A DNA stretch of 64,000 nt, taken from the NCBI RefSeq assembly GCF_000372465.1, contig NZ_AQUZ01000020.1:1-64000 (forward strand). Direction: 5' to 3'. The stretch is from Kribbella catacumbae DSM 19601 (GTDB taxonomy: Bacteria; Actinomycetota; Actinomycetes; Propionibacteriales; Kribbellaceae). Positions 42,942 through 52,500 of this stretch are shown here, in pieces; positions within the stretch are counted from its first letter, which is position 1, and the number at the start of each line of letters is the position of its first letter. Under the pieces are notes generated by a model that worked only from the letters and a program-made list of their open reading frames with translations, had not been told where the DNA came from and searched no databases. A program made the position numbers and the translations under genes.

Positions 42942-43913
42942 ATGGCCACGGACACTCTGGTACGACGTATTCCGGCAGCGCACGCCGGCGCCCGGCCCAA
43001 CAAGCAGAGCCTGGGCGCCAGGATGCGGCGCAACTGGCAGCTCTACGCGATGCTCGCCGTGCCGTTGATCTGGCTGGCGATCTTCGCCTACTGGCCGATG
43101 TACGGCGCGATCATCGCCTTCAAGGACTACAACATCGTCGACGGCATCCTCGGCAGCCGGTGGGTCGGCTTCAAGCATTTCGAGCGGTTCGCCGAGTCGT
43201 ACCAGTTCTGGCGGCTGATCAAGAACACACTGATTCTGCACGTCTACGAGCTGGTCGCGACCTTCTGGCTGCCGATCATGCTGGCGCTCGGCCTGAACAT
43301 GGCCCGGCGGCGCTGGTACCGGCGGTCGGTCCAGCTGATCACCTACGCGCCGCACTTCATCTCGACCGTGGTCGTGGTCGGCCTGATCGTGGTGATCGTC
43401 GACCCGAACAGCGGCGTGCTCAACCTCTTCCTCGGTCAGTTCGGGATCGGGCCGATCGACGTACTGAGCAACCCGGACTACTTCCGGCACCTCTACGTCT
43501 GGTCCGGTGCCTGGCAGACGATGGGTTTCTCGGCGATCATCTACCTCGCCGCGCTGACCAGCGTCTCGCCCGAGTTGCATGAGGCGGCGATCGTCGACGG
43601 AGCGTCCAGGCTTCGCCGGGTGTGGCACATCGACCTGCCGGCCATCCGGCCGGTGGCGGTGATCCTGCTGATCCTGAACATCGGCGCGATCATGTCCGTC
43701 GGGTTCGAGAAGGTCCTGCTGTTGCAGAACACCTTGAACCTGCAGACGTCGGAGGTGATCGACACCTACGTCTACAAGCTCGGCTTCGCCTCCCAGGTGC
43801 CGCAGTTCAGCTATGCCGCGGCGATCGGGCTGTTCCGCTCGGTGATCGGCCTGGTCCTGCTGGTGCTGGCGAACACGCTCGCCCGCAAGTTCGCCAAGTC
43901 CAGCCTCTGGTGA
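42942..43913 (+). CDS. Carbohydrate ABC transporter permease, LplB/YteP type
   Basis: 323 residues, six helices, typical AYWPMYGAIIAFKDYN near residue 49 and EAA loop HEAAIVDGASRLRRVWHIDLP near 213 (core DGASRLRRVWHIDLP). It ends 3 bp from the convergent flippase gene. With no ATPase gene in the cluster, the energy subunit must come from a shared MsmX-like ATPase elsewhere. Confidence 0.93.
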   Translation: MATDTLVRRIPAAHAGARPNKQSLGARMRRNWQLYAMLAVPLIWLAIFAYWPMYGAIIAFKDYNIVDGILGSRWVGFKHFERFAESYQFWRLIKNTLILHVYELVATFWLPIMLALGLNMARRRWYRRSVQLITYAPHFISTVVVVGLIVVIVDPNSGVLNLFLGQFGIGPIDVLSNPDYFRHLYVWSGAWQTMGFSAIIYLAALTSVSPELHEAAIVDGASRLRRVWHIDLPAIRPVAVILLILNIGAIMSVGFEKVLLLQNTLNLQTSEVIDTYVYKLGFASQVPQFSYAAAIGLFRSVIGLVLLVLANTLARKFAKSSLW

Positions 43914-43916
43914 GGT

Positions 43917-45182
43917 CTACGCGGTGTCGGCCGTCTGTCGGTGGAGTCCTGCCGACAGTGCGGCCGACAGCGCCAGGGCGCAGGTGGCGGTCATCGCGAC
44001 CAGGACCTTGATGGCGGTGATGCCGGTGACGAGGTCGGCGCCGAGGACGATCAGGGCGGCCACGGCCAAGCTGACCAGCCCGATCCAGATCAGCAGCGCA
44101 GCACGCTTCTCCTGTTGCGCGATCGCGGCGTACACGACCAGCTGCAGTACGGCGTACGCGGAACCGGCGAGGGCGAAGAGCCACGCGAAGGAGCCGAGGG
44201 TGGCGTACTTCTCCTTGCCGCCGGCAACTGTCACCACCAGGTCCGGAAGGAGTAGCGCGCCGAGGACGCAGCAAACGCCGAGCGCGGCCACTGCCTGGAT
44301 CGCCCGGCGGAGTCGCAGGGTGTCGCCGGGGGAGTTGGCCAGTGAGGGGAACACGATCACGATGACGAACTGCGGCAGGAACAGGCACGCCTTCGCCACG
44401 ATCACGCCGGCGGCGTAGTACCCGCTGTGCTGGCCGTCCATGAGAGAACGGGCGAGCAGTACGTCAGCGTTGGCAATGGCGAAGAAGGCGAGCAGGGCGT
44501 GGGTGCCGTGCACCGTTTCTCGCAGTACCTCCTTCACCTGCTCCGGCGTACCGCCAGTGGAGCCGCGGAGGAGGAAGCTGCCGACCAGCGGCGGTACTGC
44601 CGCGCCGATGGCGACACCGATCATGGCCGCCGTGAGACTCGGGTGGATCACCAGTGCACCGGCCCCGAACGCGAACCGGCCGACGCCGACCGCCATGTAC
44701 ATGGCTGCCAGCTCGGTCCAGTTCTGCCCGCCTTGCAGTACGCCGAGCTGAGAGCCCATCAGGCTCAGGCAGCCGAGTGTGGGCGCCAGGAGCAGTACTG
44801 CGAGCAGCGAGTCGATGTGTAGCAGCCACATCAGTAGTGGGGTGGCCAGTAGGCACAGCAGGGTCAATCCGAGTGCGGACCGACGCCCTGCCTTCAGTAG
44901 GGAATCTGCTAGCGCCGCCTGGCCCGGGCCGGTGTGGGTAGCGATCCGGCGGGCGCCTGACGCCTGCAGCCCGAGCGGTACGACGTTGCCGATCAGCAGC
45001 AGGCCCAGAAGGGCGATAACGGCGCTGAATTGCTCCGGCACCAGCCTGCGGACCGCAAACAAGGTGAAACCGTAAGCCGCTACGTTCATGATGGCCATGC
45101 CGACCGCAACCACGGTCGCACTGCGCAGGAAACCGAGCTTTGGTGCGGCAGGTTGCTGGTCGGGAGTCATCTCAGAGGTCAT
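43917..45182 (-). CDS. Wzx/MOP-type polysaccharide flippase-like membrane protein
   Basis: 421 residues with about twelve membrane helices. N-terminal FLRSATVVAVGMAIMNVAAYGF and the paired-helix pattern fit the polysaccharide-biosynthesis branch of the MOP superfamily. Likely role: moving a lipid-linked glycan across the membrane. It is divergent from the GT-C-like gene at 45276 and opens the envelope cluster. Exact substrate unknown. Confidence 0.8.
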   Translation of the reverse strand: MTSEMTPDQQPAAPKLGFLRSATVVAVGMAIMNVAAYGFTLFAVRRLVPEQFSAVIALLGLLLIGNVVPLGLQASGARRIATHTGPGQAALADSLLKAGRRSALGLTLLCLLATPLLMWLLHIDSLLAVLLLAPTLGCLSLMGSQLGVLQGGQNWTELAAMYMAVGVGRFAFGAGALVIHPSLTAAMIGVAIGAAVPPLVGSFLLRGSTGGTPEQVKEVLRETVHGTHALLAFFAIANADVLLARSLMDGQHSGYYAAGVIVAKACLFLPQFVIVIVFPSLANSPGDTLRLRRAIQAVAALGVCCVLGALLLPDLVVTVAGGKEKYATLGSFAWLFALAGSAYAVLQLVVYAAIAQQEKRAALLIWIGLVSLAVAALIVLGADLVTGITAIKVLVAMTATCALALSAALSAGLHRQTADTA

Positions 45183-45275
45183 GCGGCTTCTGTTCTGGTT
45201 GCTGGCGGGTAGGTTGCCCTGACCGGGGCGGTGGGGTGGGCTAGGTATTCGTACAGTACTTGTGAGGAGGTAGGC

Positions 45276-47024
45276 GTGGAGGGGGGATCCTTCCGGTTGG
45301 CCCGGCTGTTGCCGTGGGCTTGGCCGGTACTGCTCACCGTGCTGATCACCGCGCCGCTGCTCGCTCCGGGGTACGTGGTCGGCTACGACATGGTCTTCGT
45401 GCCGGATCTCACGCTACGGCTTGACCTGTTCGGTGTCACAACCGCATTGCCGCGAGCGGTGCCGTCGGACGTGCTCGTCGCAGTACTGGACGAGGTCGCC
45501 GGCGGCCAGGTGCTGAACAAGGTCGTGCTGGTAGCCATCCCGCTGCTCAGCGGGCTCGGCCTGACGGCGCTCTGGCGAGAGCTGCGCTTGGGTGGCCCAC
45601 TCGCGGGTGCGGTGGCGACCACGCTGTACGTGTGGAACCCGTTCGTCGCCGAGCGGTTCCACCTGGGTGCGTGGGCACTGCTGCTCGGGTACGCCGCGCT
45701 GCCGTGGCTGGTGCGCGCGGCGCTGAGGGTGCGACGAGGCGAGGGGTGGCCGGGCTTCCTACTGGCTTCCGGCGCCTGCGCCTTGACCGCCTCCGGCGGA
45801 ATCACAGGGCTGCTGCTGGCAGGCGCAATCCTGCTGTGGCCGGGCCGGGAGAACCTGGGCGTCGTCGCTGAGTCGGAGGTGGGTAGGCAGGGGCGGCGGT
45901 GGCTTCCGCGGGTGATGTTGGTTGGAACGGTGGTTTTGAACGCGCCTTGGATTGTGGCCGGGTTGGCGAGGACTGCTGCGGCTACCTCGGACCCTGCGGC
46001 AGTACCGGCCTTCGCAGCTAGGGATGAGGGCTACGGCGGGACTCTGCCGACGCTGCTCACGCTAGGTGGCGTCTGGAACGCGGATGTCGTACCGAGCAGC
46101 CGTGGGCAGTTGGTGCCCATGGTGCTCGGGTTCTTGCTACTGGTGATGGCTGTGGCAGGGGTAGTGATCTGGTGGCGACGGGATCACCTGGTGCGGGCGC
46201 TTGTGGTGGCCGGAGTGCTGGCTGTCGTCTTCGGGATGGCAGGAGTCGTGGCGCCCGACGCGTTGGAGTGGGCAGTACGCGAGGTGCCCGGCGCCGGCTT
46301 GTTCCGGGATGGGCAGCGATACCTAGGCCCATTGGTCCTGCTCGAGTCCGTCGGCTTCGGCGTCGCGCTAGCCGCAGTGCTGCGCGTCGTACCGATGAAG
46401 CGCGTGGTGGGTGCCACGGCTGCGCTGATCCCCATCGCCGCGCTGCCCTCGCTGGCAGGTGGCGACGGGCTCAGGTCTGCGGAGTACCCGGCTGACTGGG
46501 CCCAGGCGCGTCGAGTACTGGCGGCCGACAACCTGCCGGGGGAGTTCATCCCCTGGCCGTTCGAGTCCTACCGCGCCCCGACCTGGAACGGACGCCGCCC
46601 GGCCCTGGACCCCATGCCGCGCTACTTCTCCAAGCCATCGATAGTCCCCGACGAACTGATCGTCGACGGCCACCGCCTGGCCGGGGAGGACCCCAGAGCA
46701 ACCGCGGTCGCCACTACCCTCCGCGAGGCAGTCCGGACAGGCGCAGACCCCACCGCGGTCCTGCAGCAGCAAGGCGTCCGCTGGCTGATCGTCGACCGCG
46801 AGGCAGGCGGCCCGTCCCCGCGCGACTTCACCCCACAGCTCGCCGAGGTCTTCACCGGCCCGACAGTGATCGTCTACCGCCTCCCCGGAACCCCCGCCGC
46901 GCAGGACGATCGCCCCTGGGCAGTAGTCCTCGTCCTAACCGCCTGGACCCTCGCAACTGCTGTACTAGCCGCCGCTGCAGTCGGCGCGATCACAAGGCTA
47001 AAACGAGTCCGTTCCGCCCTCTAG
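45276..47024 (+). CDS. GT-C-like membrane protein of the arabinan locus (Rv0226c-like)
   Basis: 582 residues. About 10-11 helices, with APGYVVGYDMVFVPDLTLR in the first outer loop, shortened as GYDMVFVPDL, which gives an acidic GT-C-type motif, and a C-terminal soluble part (RPALDPMPRYFSKP, VRWLIVDREAG) before two last helices. It resembles the ~576-residue protein Rv0226c of mycobacteria by size and neighbours; that match is from memory. AGGAGG lies 5 bases before GTG 45276, so the longer frame to 45231 is rejected. A sugar-transfer role is inferred from the cluster. Confidence 0.65.
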   Translation: MEGGSFRLARLLPWAWPVLLTVLITAPLLAPGYVVGYDMVFVPDLTLRLDLFGVTTALPRAVPSDVLVAVLDEVAGGQVLNKVVLVAIPLLSGLGLTALWRELRLGGPLAGAVATTLYVWNPFVAERFHLGAWALLLGYAALPWLVRAALRVRRGEGWPGFLLASGACALTASGGITGLLLAGAILLWPGRENLGVVAESEVGRQGRRWLPRVMLVGTVVLNAPWIVAGLARTAAATSDPAAVPAFAARDEGYGGTLPTLLTLGGVWNADVVPSSRGQLVPMVLGFLLLVMAVAGVVIWWRRDHLVRALVVAGVLAVVFGMAGVVAPDALEWAVREVPGAGLFRDGQRYLGPLVLLESVGFGVALAAVLRVVPMKRVVGATAALIPIAALPSLAGGDGLRSAEYPADWAQARRVLAADNLPGEFIPWPFESYRAPTWNGRRPALDPMPRYFSKPSIVPDELIVDGHRLAGEDPRATAVATTLREAVRTGADPTAVLQQQGVRWLIVDREAGGPSPRDFTPQLAEVFTGPTVIVYRLPGTPAAQDDRPWAVVLVLTAWTLATAVLAAAAVGAITRLKRVRSAL

Positions 47025-47034
47025 CACTCCGCGT

Positions 47035-47132
47035 TCCGTTCATTCGCCCCCTTTTCACCCTCCATGGCCGCAAACGGTCGTTGGGTCGTTGGGTCGCTGA
47101 AGTGGAGGGTGAAAAGGGGGCGAATGAACGGA
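47035..47132. repeat. Composite palindromic repeat, family B copy 3
   Basis: A perfect 30-bp inverted repeat, arms 47035-47064 and 47103-47132, with the same CATTCGCCCCCTTTTCACCC core as the copies at 6.7 and 21.8 kb. The 38-base loop carries a TTGGGTCG direct repeat. It begins 11 bp after the stop of the GT-C-like gene. Confidence 0.92.
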
Positions 47133-47203
47133 GGGGGAGCACTAGCGAAGTTACTGACCGGTTGTTACCATCCGGTTTACTTGTCGAGGAGGGGACACGC
47201 TTC

Positions 47204-47371
47204 ATGGGAACACTGATCGGTGCTGCACTCGCAGTACTAGCCGGCATGGCCGTTGCAACCACGGCTGTGGTCGGAGTCGTACAGACGGTGCAGGACGAGC
47301 CGAAGAAGCCCGCTGGCCAGACCAGCAAGGGTCAGGTGGACGTCCCGATCGTCGACTACGGCAGCAAGTAG
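47204..47371 (+). CDS. DUF2613-type small membrane protein
   Basis: 55 residues: one membrane helix (MGTLIGAALAVLAGMAVATTA, kept to its core GAALAVLAGMAVATT) and a short outer tail ending VDVPIVDYGSK. Fits the DUF2613 family, which in mycobacteria (Rv0236A) lies beside aftD. GAGGAGGGG precedes the ATG by 10 bases. Likely a partner or assembly aid for the large transferase; unproven. Its stop touches the convergent GT4 gene. Confidence 0.75.
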   Translation: MGTLIGAALAVLAGMAVATTAVVGVVQTVQDEPKKPAGQTSKGQVDVPIVDYGSK

Positions 47372-48532
47372 TCAGATCTTCAGAGGCCGGTCAGCGTCAT
47401 CGCTGGCCGGCTCTTCTGCGTCCACGGCCGGTACTGCGCCCGCAGCTGAGCCGGTGAGGACGCGGTCGAAGCCGTTCACCGTGGCTGACCAGGTGAAGTT
47501 GCCGGCCGACGCGAGCGCTCCCGCTGACAGCCTGCGCCGGTGCGACTCGTCCTGCAGCAGCGACAAGATGGCAGTGCTGAACTCAGCCTCGGTGTCCACC
47601 AGGACCCCCGTGGCGTCGTGCTGCACCGACTCGGTCGGCCCGCCTGCACTGCGATAAGCGACAGTCGGTACGCCGTGCGCAGCCGCCTCGCCGACCACCA
47701 GCCCCCAGCCCTCCTTCAGACTCGGCAGGGCGAGCACCCAGGCTTCGTCGTACGCCGCGTGCTTGTCGGCCTCGCTGACATGCCCCCGGAACTCCACAGC
47801 GTCCTGCAGGCCGCGCGAGGTCACGTACTCGCGCAGCGAGTCCTCCCACCAACCAGACCCGACGACAAGCAGCCGTGCATCCGGCAGCACCTTCCTGGCT
47901 TCAGCGATGGCGTCGACGGCGTGCTCCACCTGCTTGTGCGGCACGATCCGGCCGACGCACACCACCGTCGGCACACTCGCCTGCGGCACCTGGCGAGGCG
48001 GTGCGGGGTCAGTGCCGTTGTGGATGACGTCGATGCGTGCACCGTCCACTCCCAGCGCCTGCAGCTCGTCGCGCGATGCCGACGACACTGTGACGTAGCG
48101 GCAGTCGCTGTAGAGCCGGGGCGCCACCCGCGACTCCAGCCACCAGCCGAGCCGGCCCTTCCAGCCCGGGTACACGACCTGCCACTGCTCCTCGTGGACG
48201 TGGTGCACCAGCACGACGACCCCGGTACGACGTACGAGGCGGGTAAAGAATGGGAGACCGTTCTGCACGTCGATGACGCGGGCCGGGCGGTGCAGCAGCG
48301 TGTACAGCAAGCCGCAGAGGTACACGGTCACCTTGCTGCCGCGGTACAGGTACCGGACGTCGTGGCGGCGGGCTTCCCGAGGACTGCCGGGGTAGGCGGC
48401 GCAGAGAATGGTGACGGACCAGCCCATTGCTGCAAGGCCTCTCGCGACCTCCTCCACACACCGCTCCGAACCGCCACCTTCGGGGTTCGTCGTGTCCCGC
48501 CAGTTCAGCAACAGCACCGTCTGCTCGCGCAC
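47372..48532 (-). CDS. Glycosyltransferase family 4 (GT-B)
   Basis: 386 residues. Donor domain with VCVGRIVPHKQVEHAVDA near residue 205, the E-x7-E motif in LPSLKEGWGLVVGEAAAHG near 290, shortened as KEGWGLVVGEA, and an N-terminal acceptor domain with GGGSERCVEEVARGL. A cytosolic transferase that adds a sugar to a lipid or glycan carrier. GTG 48532 is chosen because TVLLLNWRDT follows at once; the open frame to 48775 passes through a palindrome. Same order as Rv0225 near the methyltransferase gene in mycobacteria. Confidence 0.88.
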   Translation of the reverse strand: MREQTVLLLNWRDTTNPEGGGSERCVEEVARGLAAMGWSVTILCAAYPGSPREARRHDVRYLYRGSKVTVYLCGLLYTLLHRPARVIDVQNGLPFFTRLVRRTGVVVLVHHVHEEQWQVVYPGWKGRLGWWLESRVAPRLYSDCRYVTVSSASRDELQALGVDGARIDVIHNGTDPAPPRQVPQASVPTVVCVGRIVPHKQVEHAVDAIAEARKVLPDARLLVVGSGWWEDSLREYVTSRGLQDAVEFRGHVSEADKHAAYDEAWVLALPSLKEGWGLVVGEAAAHGVPTVAYRSAGGPTESVQHDATGVLVDTEAEFSTAILSLLQDESHRRRLSAGALASAGNFTWSATVNGFDRVLTGSAAGAVPAVDAEEPASDDADRPLKI

Positions 48533-48555
48533 TTGGTATGCCCCACCCTCACTAG

Positions 48556-48658
48556 TGGGTGTGTCGTCCGGTCTCCTGCGTGCTGCGCGGCACTCGGCAC
48601 GGCGAGCTACCGCACCGAGCACCTGCTCGCGACTGCAGGAGACCGGACGACACACCCA
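48556..48658. repeat. 24-bp perfect inverted repeat in the GT4/methyltransferase gap
   Basis: Arms 48556-48579 (TGGGTGTGTCGTCCGGTC...) and 48635-48658 are exact complements around a 55-base centre. No family member of the same sequence is seen elsewhere in the window. It occupies most of the divergent promoter region. Confidence 0.92.
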
Positions 48659-48743
48659 AATCCGCCCCCGGCCACAAGGCCGCGAGGTTACCAGGGAGTA
48701 ACGATGTCCGCCAGAGGTCGCGATATCGGTTAGGGTCCGGCCT

Positions 48744-49502
48744 GTGTCCGAAGCGATTCCGAGCCCTGTGACCACCGTCGGCTGGACGGCCGACCTCGGC
48801 CGTGCCGTGCGGCTGTTCCGGGCGTTCGGAGCCGAGCAGACCGACCCCGATCACTTCTACGGAACCCTGGCCGCGGACTCGGTCGGCCAGCTGTCCTCGT
48901 ACGTCGACCTGCGCGGCGCGCGGATGCTCGACGTCGGCGGCGGTCCCGGGTACTTCGCAGACGCGTTCCGCGGCGCTGGAGCGACGTACTACGCGATCGA
49001 CTCCGACCTCGGCGAGCTCAGTGGCCGCGGTGAGCCCGTACCGGGCACGGTCCTGGGCAGCGGGATGGCGCTGCCGATCGGCGACGGCACGATCGACGTC
49101 TGCTTCTCGTCGAACGTCCTCGAGCACGTGCCGGATCCGTGGCTGATGGCCGACGAGATGGTCCGCGTCACCAAGCCGGGCGGCACGATCTTCCTGTCCT
49201 ACACCGGCTGGTGGGGACCGCACGGCGGCCATGAGACCGCGCCCTGGCACTTCCTCGGCGGACACCGGGCCGCGCGGCGCTACGAGCGGCGGCAGGGCAA
49301 GCCGCCGAAGAACAAGTTCGGTGAGTCGCTCTTCCCGATCACCGTCGCCGGCGGGCTGCGCTGGGCCCGCTCGTGCGGCGACGCCGAACTGGTGGCCGCG
49401 TTCCCGCGCTACCACCCGCGCTGGGCGTACGGCGTACTGGCTGTGCCGGGGGTGCGGGAGTTCGCGACCTGGAACCTCGTCGTGGTGCTCCGGCGCCGAT
49501 GA
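48744..49502 (+). CDS. Class I SAM-dependent methyltransferase (Rv0224c-like)
   Basis: 252 residues. Motif I MLDVGGGPGYFADAF near residue 61, acidic strand YAIDSDLGE, and motif IV region VCFSSNVLEHVPDPW near 113. The later TGWWGPHGGHETAPWHFLG block is typical of this envelope-cluster type. Acceptor unknown; a lipid or glycan carrier is likely from context. TAGGGT (48731-48736) ends 7 bases before GTG 48744, so the mRNA looks leaderless. ATGA overlap couples it to the AftD-like gene. Confidence 0.88.
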   Translation: MSEAIPSPVTTVGWTADLGRAVRLFRAFGAEQTDPDHFYGTLAADSVGQLSSYVDLRGARMLDVGGGPGYFADAFRGAGATYYAIDSDLGELSGRGEPVPGTVLGSGMALPIGDGTIDVCFSSNVLEHVPDPWLMADEMVRVTKPGGTIFLSYTGWWGPHGGHETAPWHFLGGHRAARRYERRQGKPPKNKFGESLFPITVAGGLRWARSCGDAELVAAFPRYHPRWAYGVLAVPGVREFATWNLVVVLRRR

Positions 49503-52500
49503 GGTACCCACGAATGAAGGCACCCAGCAAAGAGAAGGTGATCTGGCGGACCCGGCTGCTGCTGGGGTGCCTGGTCCTGATCGCCCTGTGCTTCCACCAG
49601 GAGCCGGGCAAGATCGTCCCGGACACCAAGCTCGACCTCACTGCCGGACCAGGTGCCTTCCTAGCTCGCTCGCTGCACCTGTGGGACCCGCAAGGCGCCT
49701 TCGGGCAGCTGCAGAACCAGGCGTACGGCTACCTGATGCCGATGGGCCCGTTCCACTGGCTGCTGGACGCACTGTCCGTGCCAGGCTGGATCACCCAGCG
49801 ACTGTGGTGGTCACTGGTGATGTGTGTGGCCTTCCTCGGCGTCTGGAAGCTCTGCGGCGCTCTCGGGTACGGCGTACCGTGGGCGCGGTTCGCCGTCGCC
49901 ATGTTCTACGCCCTGAGCCCACGGATGCTCGGCGAGGTGGCGATCACCTCCATCGAGGTCTGGCCGCTGGCGATGGCTCCCTGGGTGCTGCTGCCGCTGG
50001 TGACTCCCAAAGCCCGCTCCGGCTGGTGGCGGGTCGGCTGGTCCGCTGTCGCGTTCGGACTGGTCGGGGGAGTCAACGCGGTCGCGACAGGCGCCACCCT
50101 GGTCCTGCCGGCCCTGTGGCTGATCACCCGTCGGCTGGACAAGTCGACCCTCAAGGTCGCTGTGGGCTGGTTCGGGTGCGTGGTGGCCGTCTCCTTCTGG
50201 TGGCTGGTCCCACTGGCGATGCTGGGCCGCTACAGCCCACCCTTCCTCGACTGGATCGAGAACGCCGCCGTCACGACCAGCAAGGCGAGCGTCTTCGAGT
50301 CGTTCCGCGGTACGTCGCAGTGGTTGAACTTCCTGGCGGCTGGAGACGGCCCGACCTGGCCGGCCGGCTGGCTCTACGTCACGCAGCCGGCACTGATCCT
50401 CACGTCGGCAGCCATCGCTCTGCTGGGCCTGGTAGGCCTGGCGATGGGCACGTTGAAGCACCGCGGCTTCCTGCAGCTCTCACTAGTCGTCGGCCTGCTA
50501 CTGGTGACCCTCGGCCACGCAGGCACGGCTGGTTCGCCACTAGCTCCTCAGCTGCAGGATCTACTCGACGGGCCTCTCGCTGCGCTCCGCAACACCCACA
50601 AGTTCGAGCTGGTGGTTCGGCTGCCACTCGCGCTGGCCGCGGCGCACGCACTGACCCGTCTGACTAGCTGGGCGACGGTCCGTGGCGTCCACCGCCGCAT
50701 CGTGCCGGTACTGGCCGCCTGCCTGGTCGTCTCGGTCGCCACGCCTGCGCTGTTCGCTCAGCTGCCGCGACCCGAGTCCTACGAGTCCCTCCCGGCACAC
50801 TGGCGCGAAGCGGCCACCTGGCTAGACAGCCAGCCGACAAGCGGCAGCGTGCTCGTAGTACCGGCTGCGTCCTTTGCGGACTTCACCTGGGGCTCCACCA
50901 AGGACGAGCCGTTCCAGTCGTTGTTGAAGCGGCCGATGGCGGTCAGGGACGCAGTACCGCTGGGCTCTGCCGGTACTACGCGCTGGCTGGACGAGGTGGA
51001 GCGGCGCCTGGGCTCGGGAGTCGGTGACAAGACTCTGCAGCAAGCACTTGCACGGGCAGGCGTGAAGTACGTCGTCGTGCGAAACGATCTGCGCATCGAT
51101 GCCCAGGTGACGCCGACGATGGCCGTCCACGAGAGCCTGGACGAGTCCGGCCTGAAGCGAGCCGCGTACTTCGGGCCGCCGACCGGCAGCTCCATCGAGC
51201 AGACCGGCCTGACGCTGGACGAGCACACCAGGCTGCCGTACCCGAGCGTGGAGATCTACGACGTGGGCGACGTCAGCCCAGCCCGGCTGGTCCCGCAGTC
51301 GCAACTGGTAGAGGTCCGCGGCGCTCCTGAGGACGTACCGGCCGTACTGGCCGCACTGGGTGGCGACCGCGAGGCAGTGACGAGCACTGACGCCAAGGGC
51401 CTCGGCAAGCTTCCGCTGGTCCAGACGGATGGGCTACAGCGCCGAGAGGTGACTGTCGGCAGACCCGCGGACAACCTGTCGCCTGTACTGACCCAAGAGG
51501 ACCCGGGACGGCAGAAGCGGCGCACCCTCGATTACGTCGTCGATCCGGCGGCTGCTCTGACGACGAGGTCGTGGACGGGCGGCATCACCGACGTGCGGGC
51601 CTCCTCCTCGGCCGCCGATGCGGACGCGACGCTACGGCTCGGACCTGGCAACGGGCCGTCGGCCGCAGTGGACGGCGATCCCACCACCCGCTGGGTCTCT
51701 GGCACCTTCGGGCGCAGCAGCGGCGAGTGGATCGAGCTGACCTTCGAAACGCCGCAGTCGCTCGACAATCTCGAGGTGCGGTTCTCGCTGGCGGCGCCGA
51801 CCAACGAGTCGATCCGCACGCTGAAGGTCGACACCGATCGCGGGTCGCTGACCTCGGCCGTGCAGGACACGGACAAACCGCAGCACATCGCGGCACCAGC
51901 CGGAACGACCCAGCGGCTGCGGATCACCGTCGGCGTGACCGACGGGAGAAACCCCAACGGTGTCTCGATCTCCGAGATCTCTCTGCCCGGCGTGAAACCG
52001 GTGAGCAGGCTGGTGATCCCGTCGGGACTCGATCGGCTGCCGGGTGCCCTGGTCTTCCGGAACCAGCAGACCGGCCGCTCAGCCTGTCTGCACGCCGCCA
52101 CCCGGCCGTTGTGCCGCGAAGGGGCCGCGCGCGACTCCGAGGAGGCGACGGGCCTGCTGCGCAGCGTCGACCTGCCCCGGACAGCGTCGTACTGGCTGCA
52201 GGGGACGGCGTTGCCGAAGGACGGCGCCGCACTGGAACGCCTCCTGGACCGGCCGGCGCCCATTCGTGCGGCGGCGTCGTCCCGCGCGGTCACCGCACCG
52301 GAGGGCCGTCCGGGCGCGGTCGTCGACCGCGACCTCGGTACCGGCTGGGTCGCCGGTCCAGACGACCTCCAGCCGACCCTGACCTTGAGGTTGCCTGGGG
52401 CAAGGAAAAAGCCGGTGACGGGGCTGCAGTTCCTCAATGACCAATACCTGGCGGCGTCCCGGGCGACGTCGGTTTCCGTCCGCCTCGATGGTGGCCCGGC

